Source: Candidatus Heimdallarchaeota archaeon LC_2
GTDB lineage: Archaea; Asgardarchaeota; Heimdallarchaeia; Heimdallarchaeales; Kariarchaeaceae
Direction: 5' to 3'
DNA length: 20,157 nucleotides
Assembly: GCA_001940725.1 (NCBI GenBank)
Contig: MDVR01000030.1
Location: 1-20,157 of the forward strand
This document shows, in pieces, positions 1 to 7,751 of the stretch. The position numbers and the translations under genes are program-made. Each line of letters begins with the position of its first letter. Position 1 is the stretch's first letter. Under the pieces are notes generated by a model that was not told the origin of the DNA, made no database searches, and saw nothing but the letters and a program-made list of their open reading frames with translations.

Positions 1-273
1 AAAGTATTTGGAATGTATCCTGAGAAAGGTTCATTACAACCCGGAACTGACGCAGATATTGTTATTTTTGATCCAAATATGACAGTAACCGTTGACCATA
101 ATAATATGGAAACAAATTGTGATTGGAGCCCCTATCAAGGAAAAACCTTCAAAGGTTATCCAAAAACTACAATTTTACGAGGAAAAGTCATTGCCCAAGA
201 TGGGAAATGTGTTGGAGAACAAGGATTTGGTACATTTATTAAACGTGGTTCTTCTGGTGACTTTGGTCAATAA
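1..273 (+). CDS. hydA: Dihydropyrimidinase / hydantoinase, C-terminal end (5' cut by window)
   Basis: The open frame runs in from base 1 and ends at TAA 271-273, leaving about 90 residues. It reads as the end of a cyclic-amidohydrolase of the dihydropyrimidinase family: PGTDADIVIFDPN is the typical return of the chain to the small beta-sandwich domain. It is followed by the family's SPYQGKTFKGYP segment, a TTILRGKVI strand and a GEQGFGTFIKR tail. The metal-binding barrel lies outside the window, so catalytic residues cannot be checked. The enzyme family hydrolyses 5,6-dihydropyrimidines to N-carbamoyl-beta-amino acids. The neighbours (a malonate-semialdehyde dehydrogenase and an omega-aminotransferase) fit reductive pyrimidine breakdown through beta-alanine. 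A D-hydantoinase or allantoinase-like specificity cannot be excluded from this tail alone. Confidence 0.85.
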   Translation, partial: KVFGMYPEKGSLQPGTDADIVIFDPNMTVTVDHNNMETNCDWSPYQGKTFKGYPKTTILRGKVIAQDGKCVGEQGFGTFIKRGSSGDFGQ

Positions 274-477
274 ATAAAATTGAAATATGCTTTCTACAAT
301 AATCAAGGCTCATAAAAAGTCTGATGTATAAAACCCAAACAGAAAATATGATTTATCCTGTTATCTGTTAAAACCTAGTTAGATGGTACATTGTATGTGA
401 AATTCTCCAATTTTCTCTATCTTCAATTTTCCATATCTCCATATTTATGAATACAAGATAAATTAGCTTTTCATACA

Positions 478-1929
478 ATGGTTGATAAATTAAAGAACTA
501 CGTTAATGGTGAATGGGTTGAACCCAGCACAACTAATTATACTGAGGTTACAAATCCAGCTACACTTGAGGTACTAGCTCAATGTCCCGATTCTACCACT
601 TCTGATCTTGACATGGCAGTAAAAGCTGCAAAAGAAGCTTATGTTGATTGGAGACAAACCCCTGTATTGTCTAGAGTTAGATACATGCATCGTTTCAAGG
701 AGCTTTGCGAAGAACGATTTGAAGAGATTTCGGCCATTTGTGTCAAGGAAGCAGGAAAGACTCTTGACGAAGCCAGAGGTGAAATCAGAAGAGCTATTGA
801 GAGTATAGAATATTCGTTTTCAGTCCCGAGTATCATGACCGGTTTCAAGGTTGAGGATATTTCAGCTTCAATCGATGAAACTGCAGAAAGACAGCCATTG
901 GGTGTTTTCGCTGCAATTACTCCATTTAATTTCCCATTCATGGTTCCATTGTGGTTCCTTCCAACAGCAATTGCTTGCGGGAATACATACATCATGAAAC
1001 CTTCTCCCCAGACCCCCCTAAGTATGCAGATTTGTTTCGAAATACTTGATGAAATTGGTCTGCCTGAAGGTGTGGTCAATCTAGTTCATGGTGGTGTTGA
1101 AACTGCTAATGCTGTTCTCGAACATCCAGATATCGTTGGTATCAGCTTTGTTGGATCCAGTAAAGTAGGTAAAATAATCTATGAAAAGGGTACAGCACAC
1201 GGAAAACGAGTTCAGGCTCAAGGTGGGGCAAAAAATTACTTGGCAGTCTTCCCCGATGCTAATATTGATTCTGCTGTATCAAATATTTTGGGAAGTGCAT
1301 ACGGATGCGCTGGTCAAAGATGTTTAGCAGGGTCTGTTGTAGTTGCAGTGGGAGATGTCTATGATGAGTTCAAAGATAAATTACTTGAAAAAGCGAAGAA
1401 CTTGGTTGTAGGAAATGGCTTGAATGAAAATTCTCAGATGGGATCAATCATTTCTGAAGTATCTAAACAACGAATACTCGGTATGATTGAGCAAGGCGTA
1501 TCCGAAGGTGCCACTCTATTATTAGATGGAAGAGGTGTTAAAGTCGAAGGTCACGAAAGCGGTGCGTTTATTGGTCCAACAATCTTTACTGATGTTGAAC
1601 GAGGATCTATGCTTGCAAAAGAGGAAGTATTTGGTCCTGTTTTGAGTTTAATGAGAGCACCCGATTTTGATACTGCAGTTGAGATGATCAATGAAAGCAA
1701 ATATGGAAATGCAGCCTCAATCTTTACCAATAATGGTGGTTATGCCCGTGAATTCAAATACCGTGTGGATGCAGGAAATATAGGTGTAAACATTGGTGTA
1801 GCGGCACCCTCAGCTTCTTTCCCCTTCGGTGGAAAACGTGAATCTTTCTTTGGAGACCTCCACGGGCAAGGAGAAGACGGTGTTAGATTTTTCACCGATA
1901 TCAAAATTGTTATTGAAAGATGGCCCTAG
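478..1929 (+). CDS. mmsA: CoA-acylating methylmalonate/malonate-semialdehyde dehydrogenase
   Basis: A 483-residue aldehyde dehydrogenase of normal length for the MmsA/IolA group. Visible family marks are the N-terminal NYVNGEWV, the FNFPFMVPLWFLPTAIACGN cofactor region, GISFVGSS (NAD-binding turn), QAQGGAKN, and the catalytic motif GCAGQRCLAG with the nucleophile Cys282. The VFGPVLS segment and a C-terminal FPFGGKRESFFGDLHGQG follow. GAKN in place of the usual ELGGK glutamate motif is typical of the CoA-dependent MSDH group, which makes acyl-CoA rather than free acid. It would turn malonate semialdehyde (from beta-alanine) into acetyl-CoA, or methylmalonate semialdehyde into propionyl-CoA. 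No Shine-Dalgarno is seen before ATG 478; an AT-rich TATA-like stretch near 439-448 suggests a short or absent leader. The stop is 8 bases from the stop of the convergent next gene. Confidence 0.93.
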   Translation: MVDKLKNYVNGEWVEPSTTNYTEVTNPATLEVLAQCPDSTTSDLDMAVKAAKEAYVDWRQTPVLSRVRYMHRFKELCEERFEEISAICVKEAGKTLDEARGEIRRAIESIEYSFSVPSIMTGFKVEDISASIDETAERQPLGVFAAITPFNFPFMVPLWFLPTAIACGNTYIMKPSPQTPLSMQICFEILDEIGLPEGVVNLVHGGVETANAVLEHPDIVGISFVGSSKVGKIIYEKGTAHGKRVQAQGGAKNYLAVFPDANIDSAVSNILGSAYGCAGQRCLAGSVVVAVGDVYDEFKDKLLEKAKNLVVGNGLNENSQMGSIISEVSKQRILGMIEQGVSEGATLLLDGRGVKVEGHESGAFIGPTIFTDVERGSMLAKEEVFGPVLSLMRAPDFDTAVEMINESKYGNAASIFTNNGGYAREFKYRVDAGNIGVNIGVAAPSASFPFGGKRESFFGDLHGQGEDGVRFFTDIKIVIERWP

Positions 1930-1937
1930 TGGTTGAA

Positions 1938-2972
1938 TTATTCAATTATAACCCGATTTGCGTATTCTAGAATTTCTTCAAAGAATATATGCATTCTATC
2001 GATAGATTGGTCACATCTCAATTCAAGAGTATCTATGTCAAAGAGGAAAGTGGATAGATCAAATTTATAATCTTTATCGAAAAGACTAGAGTCAAGTCTC
2101 AAAGCCAACCGATCTATAAATAGCCTTCTCATTCCATCAGTAAAGATTTTGTGCAGCTTCATTTTCTCGATAAAATCTTTATTTATATCAAATTTCAGAT
2201 TAGTAATCTCTGTAATTTTGTTCGACTGAATAGAATGAAATAACCCGATAAAGTCTACCTGTGGTTTATTGTTTATAATGTTGATTACGTTGATTTTACT
2301 ATCAATCCCTATTGATTCCAGGTTTTCGACCAATCTGACTGTCGAATTATCTATAGTTATGTTATCTTTATTCTGAACAAACTCGTTCCCAATCATCGCA
2401 AAACCTAATTTCAAGGTTCTCAGATCAGTAAGGTTGAGATTTGTTTGGGCATAAGAAAATAAATTTTTACATATCGTGAGAGAATCTAAATTTAGATTTC
2501 TGAATAGATTATTTGGAAATTGATTGATATAGCAGTTCTCAAATGATATTGAAACCAAATTACCTTTTATAAGTTGAAAGAAATCACGATCAATAACTCC
2601 TGTGATAATTAAATTCTTACAAGAAAAATGAGTGATTCTTTCTATATCAATATATTTAGAAAGCCTAATAAACAAATCAGAATTCAATTCAGCTATTGAG
2701 AATTCTCTACCTCGAGAAAAATCAATTTTAATTTCGAGTCGATCATCACCTTTATTCGATTTATGAATGAGACAATATCGACGGATAATGAAATCATTAT
2801 ATAATCTGGGATCGGCCTTTAGTTCTTGTAGGATAAGTTTGTTCAATAGAGGTTCCTTGATCATATTTCGAGAAATGTTGTTTAATATAATTCCATTTGA
2901 TTCGCAATCAGAAAGAAATTGCTTTCCTGGGAGTTGAATTGATAACGTGTCTGCATGGTAAGCATTTATCAA
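1938..2972 (-). CDS. Hypothetical protein with irregular leucine-rich-repeat-like pattern
   Basis: A 344-residue product I do not recognise as a named family. Residues about 110-215 show repeating L-x-x-L-x-I/F spacing with Asn and Cys (for example ITHFSCKNLIITG, LVSISFENCYINQFP, LNLDSLTICKNLF, LTDLRTLKLGFAM). This looks like degenerate leucine-rich repeats giving a curved binding surface. The remainder is rich in Ile, Asn, Asp and Lys. There is no signal peptide or membrane segment, and no catalytic motif. It converges tail to tail with mmsA with only 8 bases between stops, so a shared bidirectional termination zone is likely. A protein-binding role is inference from the repeat pattern only. 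It is probably lineage-specific and unrelated to the beta-alanine genes around it. Confidence 0.7.
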   Translation of the reverse strand: MINAYHADTLSIQLPGKQFLSDCESNGIILNNISRNMIKEPLLNKLILQELKADPRLYNDFIIRRYCLIHKSNKGDDRLEIKIDFSRGREFSIAELNSDLFIRLSKYIDIERITHFSCKNLIITGVIDRDFFQLIKGNLVSISFENCYINQFPNNLFRNLNLDSLTICKNLFSYAQTNLNLTDLRTLKLGFAMIGNEFVQNKDNITIDNSTVRLVENLESIGIDSKINVINIINNKPQVDFIGLFHSIQSNKITEITNLKFDINKDFIEKMKLHKIFTDGMRRLFIDRLALRLDSSLFDKDYKFDLSTFLFDIDTLELRCDQSIDRMHIFFEEILEYANRVIIE

Positions 2973-3211
2973 CTTATATCTCTCTCAATTAATATCAGTA
3001 AACACCCTATAAAAACCACGCCGAGAATAAATAATAAATCGATTCAGGCTTTTTAGAAATAGATTGTAGATCGATCGTCATTGAACGTTGGCCTTAATAA
3101 ATCATCAACAATTAGACAAAAACCGAATTTATTCCTCAGCTAACAGCTAACAACACAGATTAATCACAAATATTACTAAACTAAATTAAGTAAGTATTCA
3201 ACTAAAAGACT

Positions 3212-3808
3212 ATGAAACAAATTTTATTAGATCTACCGACGAACATTATAACCCCAAGATTAATTCTGAGGCCTTATCGTATCGGTGATGGGAAAGAATA
3301 TTTCAATCTGTTACAATCCAATCGAACTCATTTAGAAGAAGTTGTAGATGAATTAAAGAAATTTGCAAACGAAGAGGATGCAGAAATCTTCACCCGAAAT
3401 CTAATGGTAGATTGGATTGCAAGAAAACGGTTTGTGCTTTCAATTCTTGACAATGCAAATGAAAATTTTATTGGACAAATTTGGATTGAACCAATAGAAT
3501 GGAAAAACCGAATCTTCGAAATTGGATATTTCATAAATAAGAATAGTGAAGGAAAGGGCATGGTAACTGAATCAGTACAATATTCAATTAAATTTATGTT
3601 TGATTATTTAGATGCAACCAAAGTCGAAATACATACAGATCTAACTAATACTAAAAGCCAAGCTGTTGCCGAAAGATGCAATTTTAAGAAGGAGGCTCAA
3701 ATTAGGAATCGAGTATCACTCAATAATGGTGAAACAACTGATAGACTGTATTACGGATTATTACGAGAAGAATTTACATCAGAAACTTACGAATTTTTAT
3801 CTAAATGA
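3212..3808 (+). CDS. GNAT acetyltransferase, RimJ/RimL type
   Basis: A 198-residue GNAT-fold protein of the Acetyltransf_3 (RimL-like) layout. It begins with the usual ITPRLILRPYRIGDGKEYFNLL strand-helix (longer in the protein than quoted here) and continues with FIGQIWIEP and the FEIGYFINKNSEGKGM acetyl-CoA pyrophosphate-binding loop. HTDLTNTKSQAVAERCNFKKEA is the typical 'neighbour swap' helix, and LYYGLLREEF ends the domain. Relatives acetylate the N-terminal amine of ribosomal proteins or of small amines; the substrate here is unknown. Its TGA overlaps the ATG of the next gene (ATGA at 3805-3808), so the two are probably co-translated. Confidence 0.88.
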   Translation: MKQILLDLPTNIITPRLILRPYRIGDGKEYFNLLQSNRTHLEEVVDELKKFANEEDAEIFTRNLMVDWIARKRFVLSILDNANENFIGQIWIEPIEWKNRIFEIGYFINKNSEGKGMVTESVQYSIKFMFDYLDATKVEIHTDLTNTKSQAVAERCNFKKEAQIRNRVSLNNGETTDRLYYGLLREEFTSETYEFLSK

Positions 3809-4305
3809 ATTACGAACTTTCATTAAAATTTCAGAAATTTAAGCTTCCCAGATCTGTCAAACTTCGTATTGTTTATGTAATTATTATGAATTTAACAAAT
3901 TCAATGAACGGATTTTCACTAAATCAATTTGGTTCTGTTATGAAATTCGCAATAGATCTGGAATCAGATCTAGCAGAATATTACCAAAACTCAAAACTCA
4001 GTGGAAATCAGCAAGTCTATAAGGAAGAATTTGCCATCAGGGTAACAGCTTCACTTAAACGAAAAAAGAATATTGAACGTTCAAGACGTGAGAATGTTAC
4101 AGAAATTACTCTTGAACCTATTGAAGGTCTAAATTCTGATGATTATAAATTGAATTTTTCAGATTTTTCTGTTGATGGTATAAACAAGAATGAAGAGATT
4201 GCAATTAAATTTTTTTCAGAAGCAGGTCCTAAAATAAACGTCTTAGAGACAAGAAGAGTATTCAAACGTTGCTTGAAGGAACACTCAAACCTTAATACTT
4301 TGTAG
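3805..4305 (+). CDS. Hypothetical helical protein, possibly ferritin/rubrerythrin-like
   Basis: As bounded here the product is 166 residues starting at the ATGA overlap with the acetyltransferase gene. Internal ATGs at 3886 and 3904 (residues 28 and 34) are reasonable alternatives; the last gives an N-terminus NGFSLNQFGSVMKFAIDLE that looks more natural. Two helical segments, FAIDLESDLAEYY near residues 48-60 and EEIAIKFFSEA near 131-141, resemble the paired Glu-bearing helices of rubrerythrin-like proteins. A basic stretch, KRKKNIERSRRENVTE, links to a conserved-looking LEPIEGLNSDDYKLNFSD. Full metal-site motifs (ExxH pairs) are not evident, so it may be a non-metal helical relative. Function unknown; the ferritin-like idea is inference from helix pattern. 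Confidence 0.65.
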   Translation: MNYELSLKFQKFKLPRSVKLRIVYVIIMNLTNSMNGFSLNQFGSVMKFAIDLESDLAEYYQNSKLSGNQQVYKEEFAIRVTASLKRKKNIERSRRENVTEITLEPIEGLNSDDYKLNFSDFSVDGINKNEEIAIKFFSEAGPKINVLETRRVFKRCLKEHSNLNTL

Positions 4306-4325
4306 TGTATTACTATTAACATAAA

Positions 4326-4330
4326 GAGGT
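4326..4330 (+). promoter_or_regulatory. Shine-Dalgarno site of the aminotransferase gene
   Basis: GAGGT lies 9 bases before ATG 4340 and fixes that start. The gap to the upstream stop is only 34 bases, so the aminotransferase may be read through from the acetyltransferase pair. Confidence 0.6.
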
Positions 4331-4339
4331 ACTATTAAA

Positions 4340-5662
4340 ATGAACAGTGAAGAACTCGTAAGGAAAAACAAAGAATTTACATTAGCAAGCTGGAAAGCAC
4401 AAGCAACATGGAACCCGATTACAACTGTAAGAGCAGAAGGAGTATATTTCTATGGAGCTAACGGTGAGAAATATTTAGATTGGGCATCCCAGTTGATCAA
4501 CGTGAATATTGGTCATGGTAATGAAAAAGTCATTAAAGCAATTCAAGATCAAGTTGCAAAATTGTGTTATGTTGCTCCTTCAGTCGCTACAGAACCCCGA
4601 GCACGACTAGGGGAACTATTGAATGAAGTAACACCTACTGGATTATCAAAATCATTCTTTACAACAGCTGGAACCGATGCGGTAGAAAATGCTATCAAAA
4701 TAGCCCGATTATACACCGGAAGGCGAAAAATCGTTACCCGTTATAGATCATATCACGGTGCCACAGCAGGATCCATGACCGCTGGAGGAGATCCAAGAAG
4801 GTTAGCCAATGAACCTGGGATTGAAGGAATTGTGAGAATTCACGGTGCTGATCCTCTACGAAGTCCAATTTATAAAGGTCGAACCGCTGAAGAAGGTGAT
4901 GCTATCATTGCTGATTTGTTGGAACAGACGATAAATTTTGAAGGTCCACAATATGTAGCGGCTATTCTTCTGGAAGGGTACAGCGGTACTTCAGGTATTT
5001 ACCAACCCGGTGCTACATTTTGGAATCGGGTTCAAGAAATATGCGAAAAATACAATATCTTGTTGATTATTGACGAAGTAATGTCTGGTTTTGGTCGTAC
5101 TGGCAAGTGGTTTGGTATAGACCATTATCCCAATGTCAAGCCAGATATGATGTGTTTAGCTAAAGGTATAAACAGCGGCTATATCCCCCTTGGTGCAGTG
5201 GTGGTATCAGATAAAATTGCAGATCATTTCGAGAATAATGTTTTATGGGCTGGATTAACCTATTCAAGTCATGCTTTAGCGTGTGCGGCAGGCGTTGCTA
5301 CAATCGAATACATGAAAGAGACGAATTTAGTTGAAAAAGCTGCAGAAATGGGAAAATTCCTTAGAAGAGAATTGGATAAGTTGAACGAGAAACATAAATC
5401 TGTGGCTGAAATTAGAGGTGAGGGAATGCATCAAATCATTGATCTTGGATATGAGAATGGTGAACCTTTGAGTCCATTCAATGCTCCTCCAACTGAACCG
5501 ATGCAAAAAGTTGCAAAAGTCTTAACTGATAATAATCTCATAACCTTTGTCAAATGGAATACGATTTATTGCTGTCCACCACTAATTATCACAGAAGAGC
5601 AAATTTTGGAGGCAATTGCCATATTGGACAAAGCCTTGGATGTAGCTGATAAATTTGTATAA
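4340..5662 (+). CDS. Class III (omega) aminotransferase, beta-alanine/taurine:pyruvate type
   Basis: A 440-residue PLP enzyme of the class III aminotransferase family with the whole fold present. In order these are LDWASQLINVNIGHG, the FFTTAGTDAVENAIKIAR cofactor-phosphate loop, YHGATAGSMTAGGDPRR, IIDEVMSGFGRTGKWFG with the PLP-binding Asp, and the Schiff-base lysine Lys275 in CLAKGINSGYIPLGAV. After these come LTYSSHALACAAG and a C-terminal substrate/cofactor region. Overall the closest resemblance is to taurine/beta-alanine:pyruvate aminotransferases. With mmsA and dihydropyrimidinase nearby, transamination of beta-alanine to malonate semialdehyde is the best guess. A 4-aminobutyrate or other omega-amino acid substrate is possible, since substrate residues cannot be read with certainty. 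Confidence 0.92.
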   Translation: MNSEELVRKNKEFTLASWKAQATWNPITTVRAEGVYFYGANGEKYLDWASQLINVNIGHGNEKVIKAIQDQVAKLCYVAPSVATEPRARLGELLNEVTPTGLSKSFFTTAGTDAVENAIKIARLYTGRRKIVTRYRSYHGATAGSMTAGGDPRRLANEPGIEGIVRIHGADPLRSPIYKGRTAEEGDAIIADLLEQTINFEGPQYVAAILLEGYSGTSGIYQPGATFWNRVQEICEKYNILLIIDEVMSGFGRTGKWFGIDHYPNVKPDMMCLAKGINSGYIPLGAVVVSDKIADHFENNVLWAGLTYSSHALACAAGVATIEYMKETNLVEKAAEMGKFLRRELDKLNEKHKSVAEIRGEGMHQIIDLGYENGEPLSPFNAPPTEPMQKVAKVLTDNNLITFVKWNTIYCCPPLIITEEQILEAIAILDKALDVADKFV

Positions 5663-5675
5663 ATTTTGGTAAACT

Positions 5676-6122
5676 TTATCGATCTTCCCAATCTGGTACA
5701 TCTTCATTGATTGAGTAGAAGAAAACAAAAGTTCCAGTTTTTCCCATCCATTTGAATTTCGACGAGATTTCCTCACTTTTGTCTTCATAATCAAAATTTT
5801 TCATAGAATCAATATAATTTGCAAAAGACCCATTCTCTTTCACAATTTTAAGAAAAGTCTGAGCATTTTCGACTGTTGCTTTGATTTTCCTTGGATTTCT
5901 TACAATAAGGGGTGATTCTAAGGCATTAACGATATCTGCGTCGGACCATTTTGAAATGATAATCGGATCAAAGTTGGAAAATACTTCTTTGAAACCCTCC
6001 CATTTCCTTTCTATGACTTCGAATGAAAACCCTGCTTGAAAAACGGATCTTGTAATAACCTCAAAATAACCTTTATCATCCTTTGGCTTAATTCTATTTG
6101 GAATGATTACTCCACCAGGCAT
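5676..6122 (-). CDS. Tag-like DNA-3-methyladenine glycosylase I (complete copy)
   Basis: A 148-residue protein of the Tag branch of the HhH-GPD base-excision repair superfamily, shorter than the 187-residue E. coli Tag. Recognisable pieces are YFEVITRSVFQAGFSFEVIE (residues about 19-38), KWEGFKEVFSNFDP, the helix SDADIVNALESPLIVRNPRKI and a C-terminal FKWMGKTGTFVFFYSI. The N-terminal Cys/His and C-terminal His/Cys of the E. coli zinc site are missing. The position aligned with E. coli Glu38 (in LEGQQAGLSW) reads Ser here by eye. It may therefore be a Tag-like relative with altered base choice. It is divergent from the PP2C gene, and its first 105 or so codons are duplicated at 6526-6841. It would act on alkylated DNA in the cytoplasm. 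Confidence 0.8.
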   Translation of the reverse strand: MPGGVIIPNRIKPKDDKGYFEVITRSVFQAGFSFEVIERKWEGFKEVFSNFDPIIISKWSDADIVNALESPLIVRNPRKIKATVENAQTFLKIVKENGSFANYIDSMKNFDYEDKSEEISSKFKWMGKTGTFVFFYSINEDVPDWEDR

Positions 6123-6241
6123 AAGTGTTTACTTTATATCTGAAATATAAGATTATTGGAGTAGGATTATCTCTGTTAGTGACATTAAATAAGTCAACCT
6201 TGCCAATATCTTAATTTAGTTTGTATTTAAAAAGGAATTAG
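6123..6241. promoter_or_regulatory. Divergent promoter region, copy 1
   Basis: These 119 bases separate the divergent starts of the Tag-like and PP2C genes and are AT-rich, with several TATA-like stretches (for example around 6225-6233, GTATTTAAA). AAGGA lies close before the PP2C ATG at 6242. The whole region is repeated at 6842-6960. The individual promoter elements cannot be placed with certainty. Confidence 0.4.
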
Positions 6242-6634
6242 ATGCCTTCAGAACTGCAATTTGAAATATTCAGTGTATATCCAAATGACGCAATGAAACC
6301 CAATGTGTTAACTGAATATAAATTTAAATTTGGGTCTATTGCGGGTTGTGTTGGAAACGAGATTAATCGAAAAAAGAAACCTGGGATTAATGAAGACGGT
6401 GGAATGGTTATTGTTACTGAAACCAAAATCTTATCACTCATGATTGATGGGCATTACTCAAGGGATACCACAGATATACTACTTAATGTTTTCAAACAAA
6501 ATATCGAAGAAAATACTCAACTAATAATCAATATAATTTGCAAAAGACCCATTCTCTTTCACAATTTTAAGAAAAGTCTGAGCATTTTCGACTGTTGCTT
6601 TGATTTTCCTTGGATTTCTTACAATAAGGGGTGA
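6242..6634 (+). pseudogene. Truncated PP2C-type phosphatase, duplication copy 1
   Basis: The first 95 codons are identical to the complete gene at 6961, ending at EENTQLI. The frame then crosses the duplication junction at 6526-6527 and reads antisense through the duplicated Tag-like gene for about 35 meaningless residues before stopping. It keeps the N-terminal metal-binding parts (GINEDGG and MIDGHYSR) but lacks the second half with the remaining metal ligands. It cannot form a PP2C active site. It has the same upstream region as the intact copy, so it might still be transcribed. Confidence 0.85.
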
Positions 6635-6841
6635 TTCTAAGGCATTAACGATATCTGCGTCGGACCATTTTGAAATGATAATCGGATCAAAGTTGGAAAA
6701 TACTTCTTTGAAACCCTCCCATTTCCTTTCTATGACTTCGAATGAAAACCCTGCTTGAAAAACGGATCTTGTAATAACCTCAAAATAACCTTTATCATCC
6801 TTTGGCTTAATTCTATTTGGAATGATTACTCCACCAGGCAT
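6521..6841 (-). pseudogene. Truncated Tag-like glycosylase, duplication copy 2
   Basis: Starts with the same promoter and start codon as the complete gene at 5676-6122 and is identical for about 105 residues, to FANYID. The duplication junction then adds one residue and a stop. It lacks the C-terminal helices (the FKWMGKTG region), so it is probably inactive. Confidence 0.85.
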
Positions 6842-6960
6842 AAGTGTTTACTTTATATCTGAAATATAAGATTATTGGAGTAGGATTATCTCTGTTAGTG
6901 ACATTAAATAAGTCAACCTTGCCAATATCTTAATTTAGTTTGTATTTAAAAAGGAATTAG
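6842..6960. promoter_or_regulatory. Divergent promoter region, copy 2
   Basis: An exact second copy of 6123-6241. It drives the complete PP2C gene to the right and only the truncated glycosylase to the left, whereas copy 1 faces the complete glycosylase and the truncated phosphatase. Confidence 0.4.
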
Positions 6961-7734
6961 ATGCCTTCAGAACTGCAATTTGAAATATTCAGTGTATATC
7001 CAAATGACGCAATGAAACCCAATGTGTTAACTGAATATAAATTTAAATTTGGGTCTATTGCGGGTTGTGTTGGAAACGAGATTAATCGAAAAAAGAAACC
7101 TGGGATTAATGAAGACGGTGGAATGGTTATTGTTACTGAAACCAAAATCTTATCACTCATGATTGATGGGCATTACTCAAGGGATACCACAGATATACTA
7201 CTTAATGTTTTCAAACAAAATATCGAAGAAAATACTCAACTAATAAATGTTCAAGTTGAAGATTATAATTTCCTTAAAACATGTAATTGGTACACAAGAA
7301 GAGTTCTTGAAGAATTACAAAAACAGGATTCAGAAGGAGAGGCCAGTTTCATGATATCCTTAATAGACTTACAAAGTAATCGTTTACTCCTCTATTCTGT
7401 AGGTGATGTAATGCTATTTATCGCTGATCCTATGAGGGGATGGGCACCATATTATCAATTGGGTCAAAGACATTATTATGAATGGATTAACAAGATAGGA
7501 ATTGCAGGATACCATTTTGATTCAATCGAGTATAACCCTACTATGTCAATTATAATTACAACTGATGGATTAATTGATGATCCAGTAATAAATATTGATG
7601 AAATTGAAAAAATATTTCAAGTCATAAAAAATCCCGCCGAAATATCAAAGGCAGGTACATTGGTAAACTATGCTCTGGATGAACTGGATTTCGACGATAA
7701 TATAACAACAATTTATATTAATCCAACTGATTAA
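6961..7734 (+). CDS. PP2C-type Ser/Thr protein phosphatase (complete copy)
   Basis: A 257-residue divergent PPM/PP2C-fold phosphatase. The metal-binding signature parts are in order: GINEDGG with Asp52, LMIDGHYS with Asp69, LYSVGDVMLFI (the family's VGDSR strand), IITTDGLIDD with Asp202 and a C-terminal DDNITTIYI with Asp245/Asp246. PPM enzymes use two Mn/Mg ions bound by these acids to hydrolyse Ser/Thr phosphate. The length is that of a single-domain enzyme, with no membrane segment or sensor domain. No partner kinase is in the window, so the substrate is unknown. The first 95 codons lie in the tandem duplication. The stop is 17 bases from the stop of the convergent DUF2461 gene. Confidence 0.82.
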   Translation: MPSELQFEIFSVYPNDAMKPNVLTEYKFKFGSIAGCVGNEINRKKKPGINEDGGMVIVTETKILSLMIDGHYSRDTTDILLNVFKQNIEENTQLINVQVEDYNFLKTCNWYTRRVLEELQKQDSEGEASFMISLIDLQSNRLLLYSVGDVMLFIADPMRGWAPYYQLGQRHYYEWINKIGIAGYHFDSIEYNPTMSIIITTDGLIDDPVINIDEIEKIFQVIKNPAEISKAGTLVNYALDELDFDDNITTIYINPTD

Positions 7735-7751
7735 TTATTACTTAATTTCAA

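Larger units (their letters stand above)
5807..7246. repeat. Perfect 719-bp direct tandem duplication
   Basis: The segment starting at 5807 recurs at 6526 with an offset of exactly 719 bases, and the match holds to 6527/7246. I saw no mismatch reading the two copies side by side. The junction shows 2 bases of shared sequence (AA). The unit spans the 5' part of the Tag-like gene, the divergent promoter region and the first 95 codons of the PP2C gene. Copy 1 keeps the full glycosylase and a truncated phosphatase; copy 2 has the reverse. No transposase or inverted repeats are associated with it. Confidence 0.95.

Noticed and set aside
639..1079. Minus-strand open frame of 146 codons inside mmsA
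   Set aside because: It is a shadow of a strongly supported dehydrogenase gene; the translation has no family features.
3069..3080. GATCGATC palindrome in the gap before the first GNAT gene
   Set aside because: Short palindrome of this kind occurs by chance; no second copy or promoter spacing supports an operator.
5582..5794. Minus-strand frame overlapping the aminotransferase end
   Set aside because: It reads partly antisense to the aminotransferase and partly in a wrong frame of the glycosylase gene, with no recognisable motif.
6238..6441. Minus-strand frame seen twice (also 6957-7160)
   Set aside because: It is antisense to the PP2C start and appears twice only because the region is duplicated.
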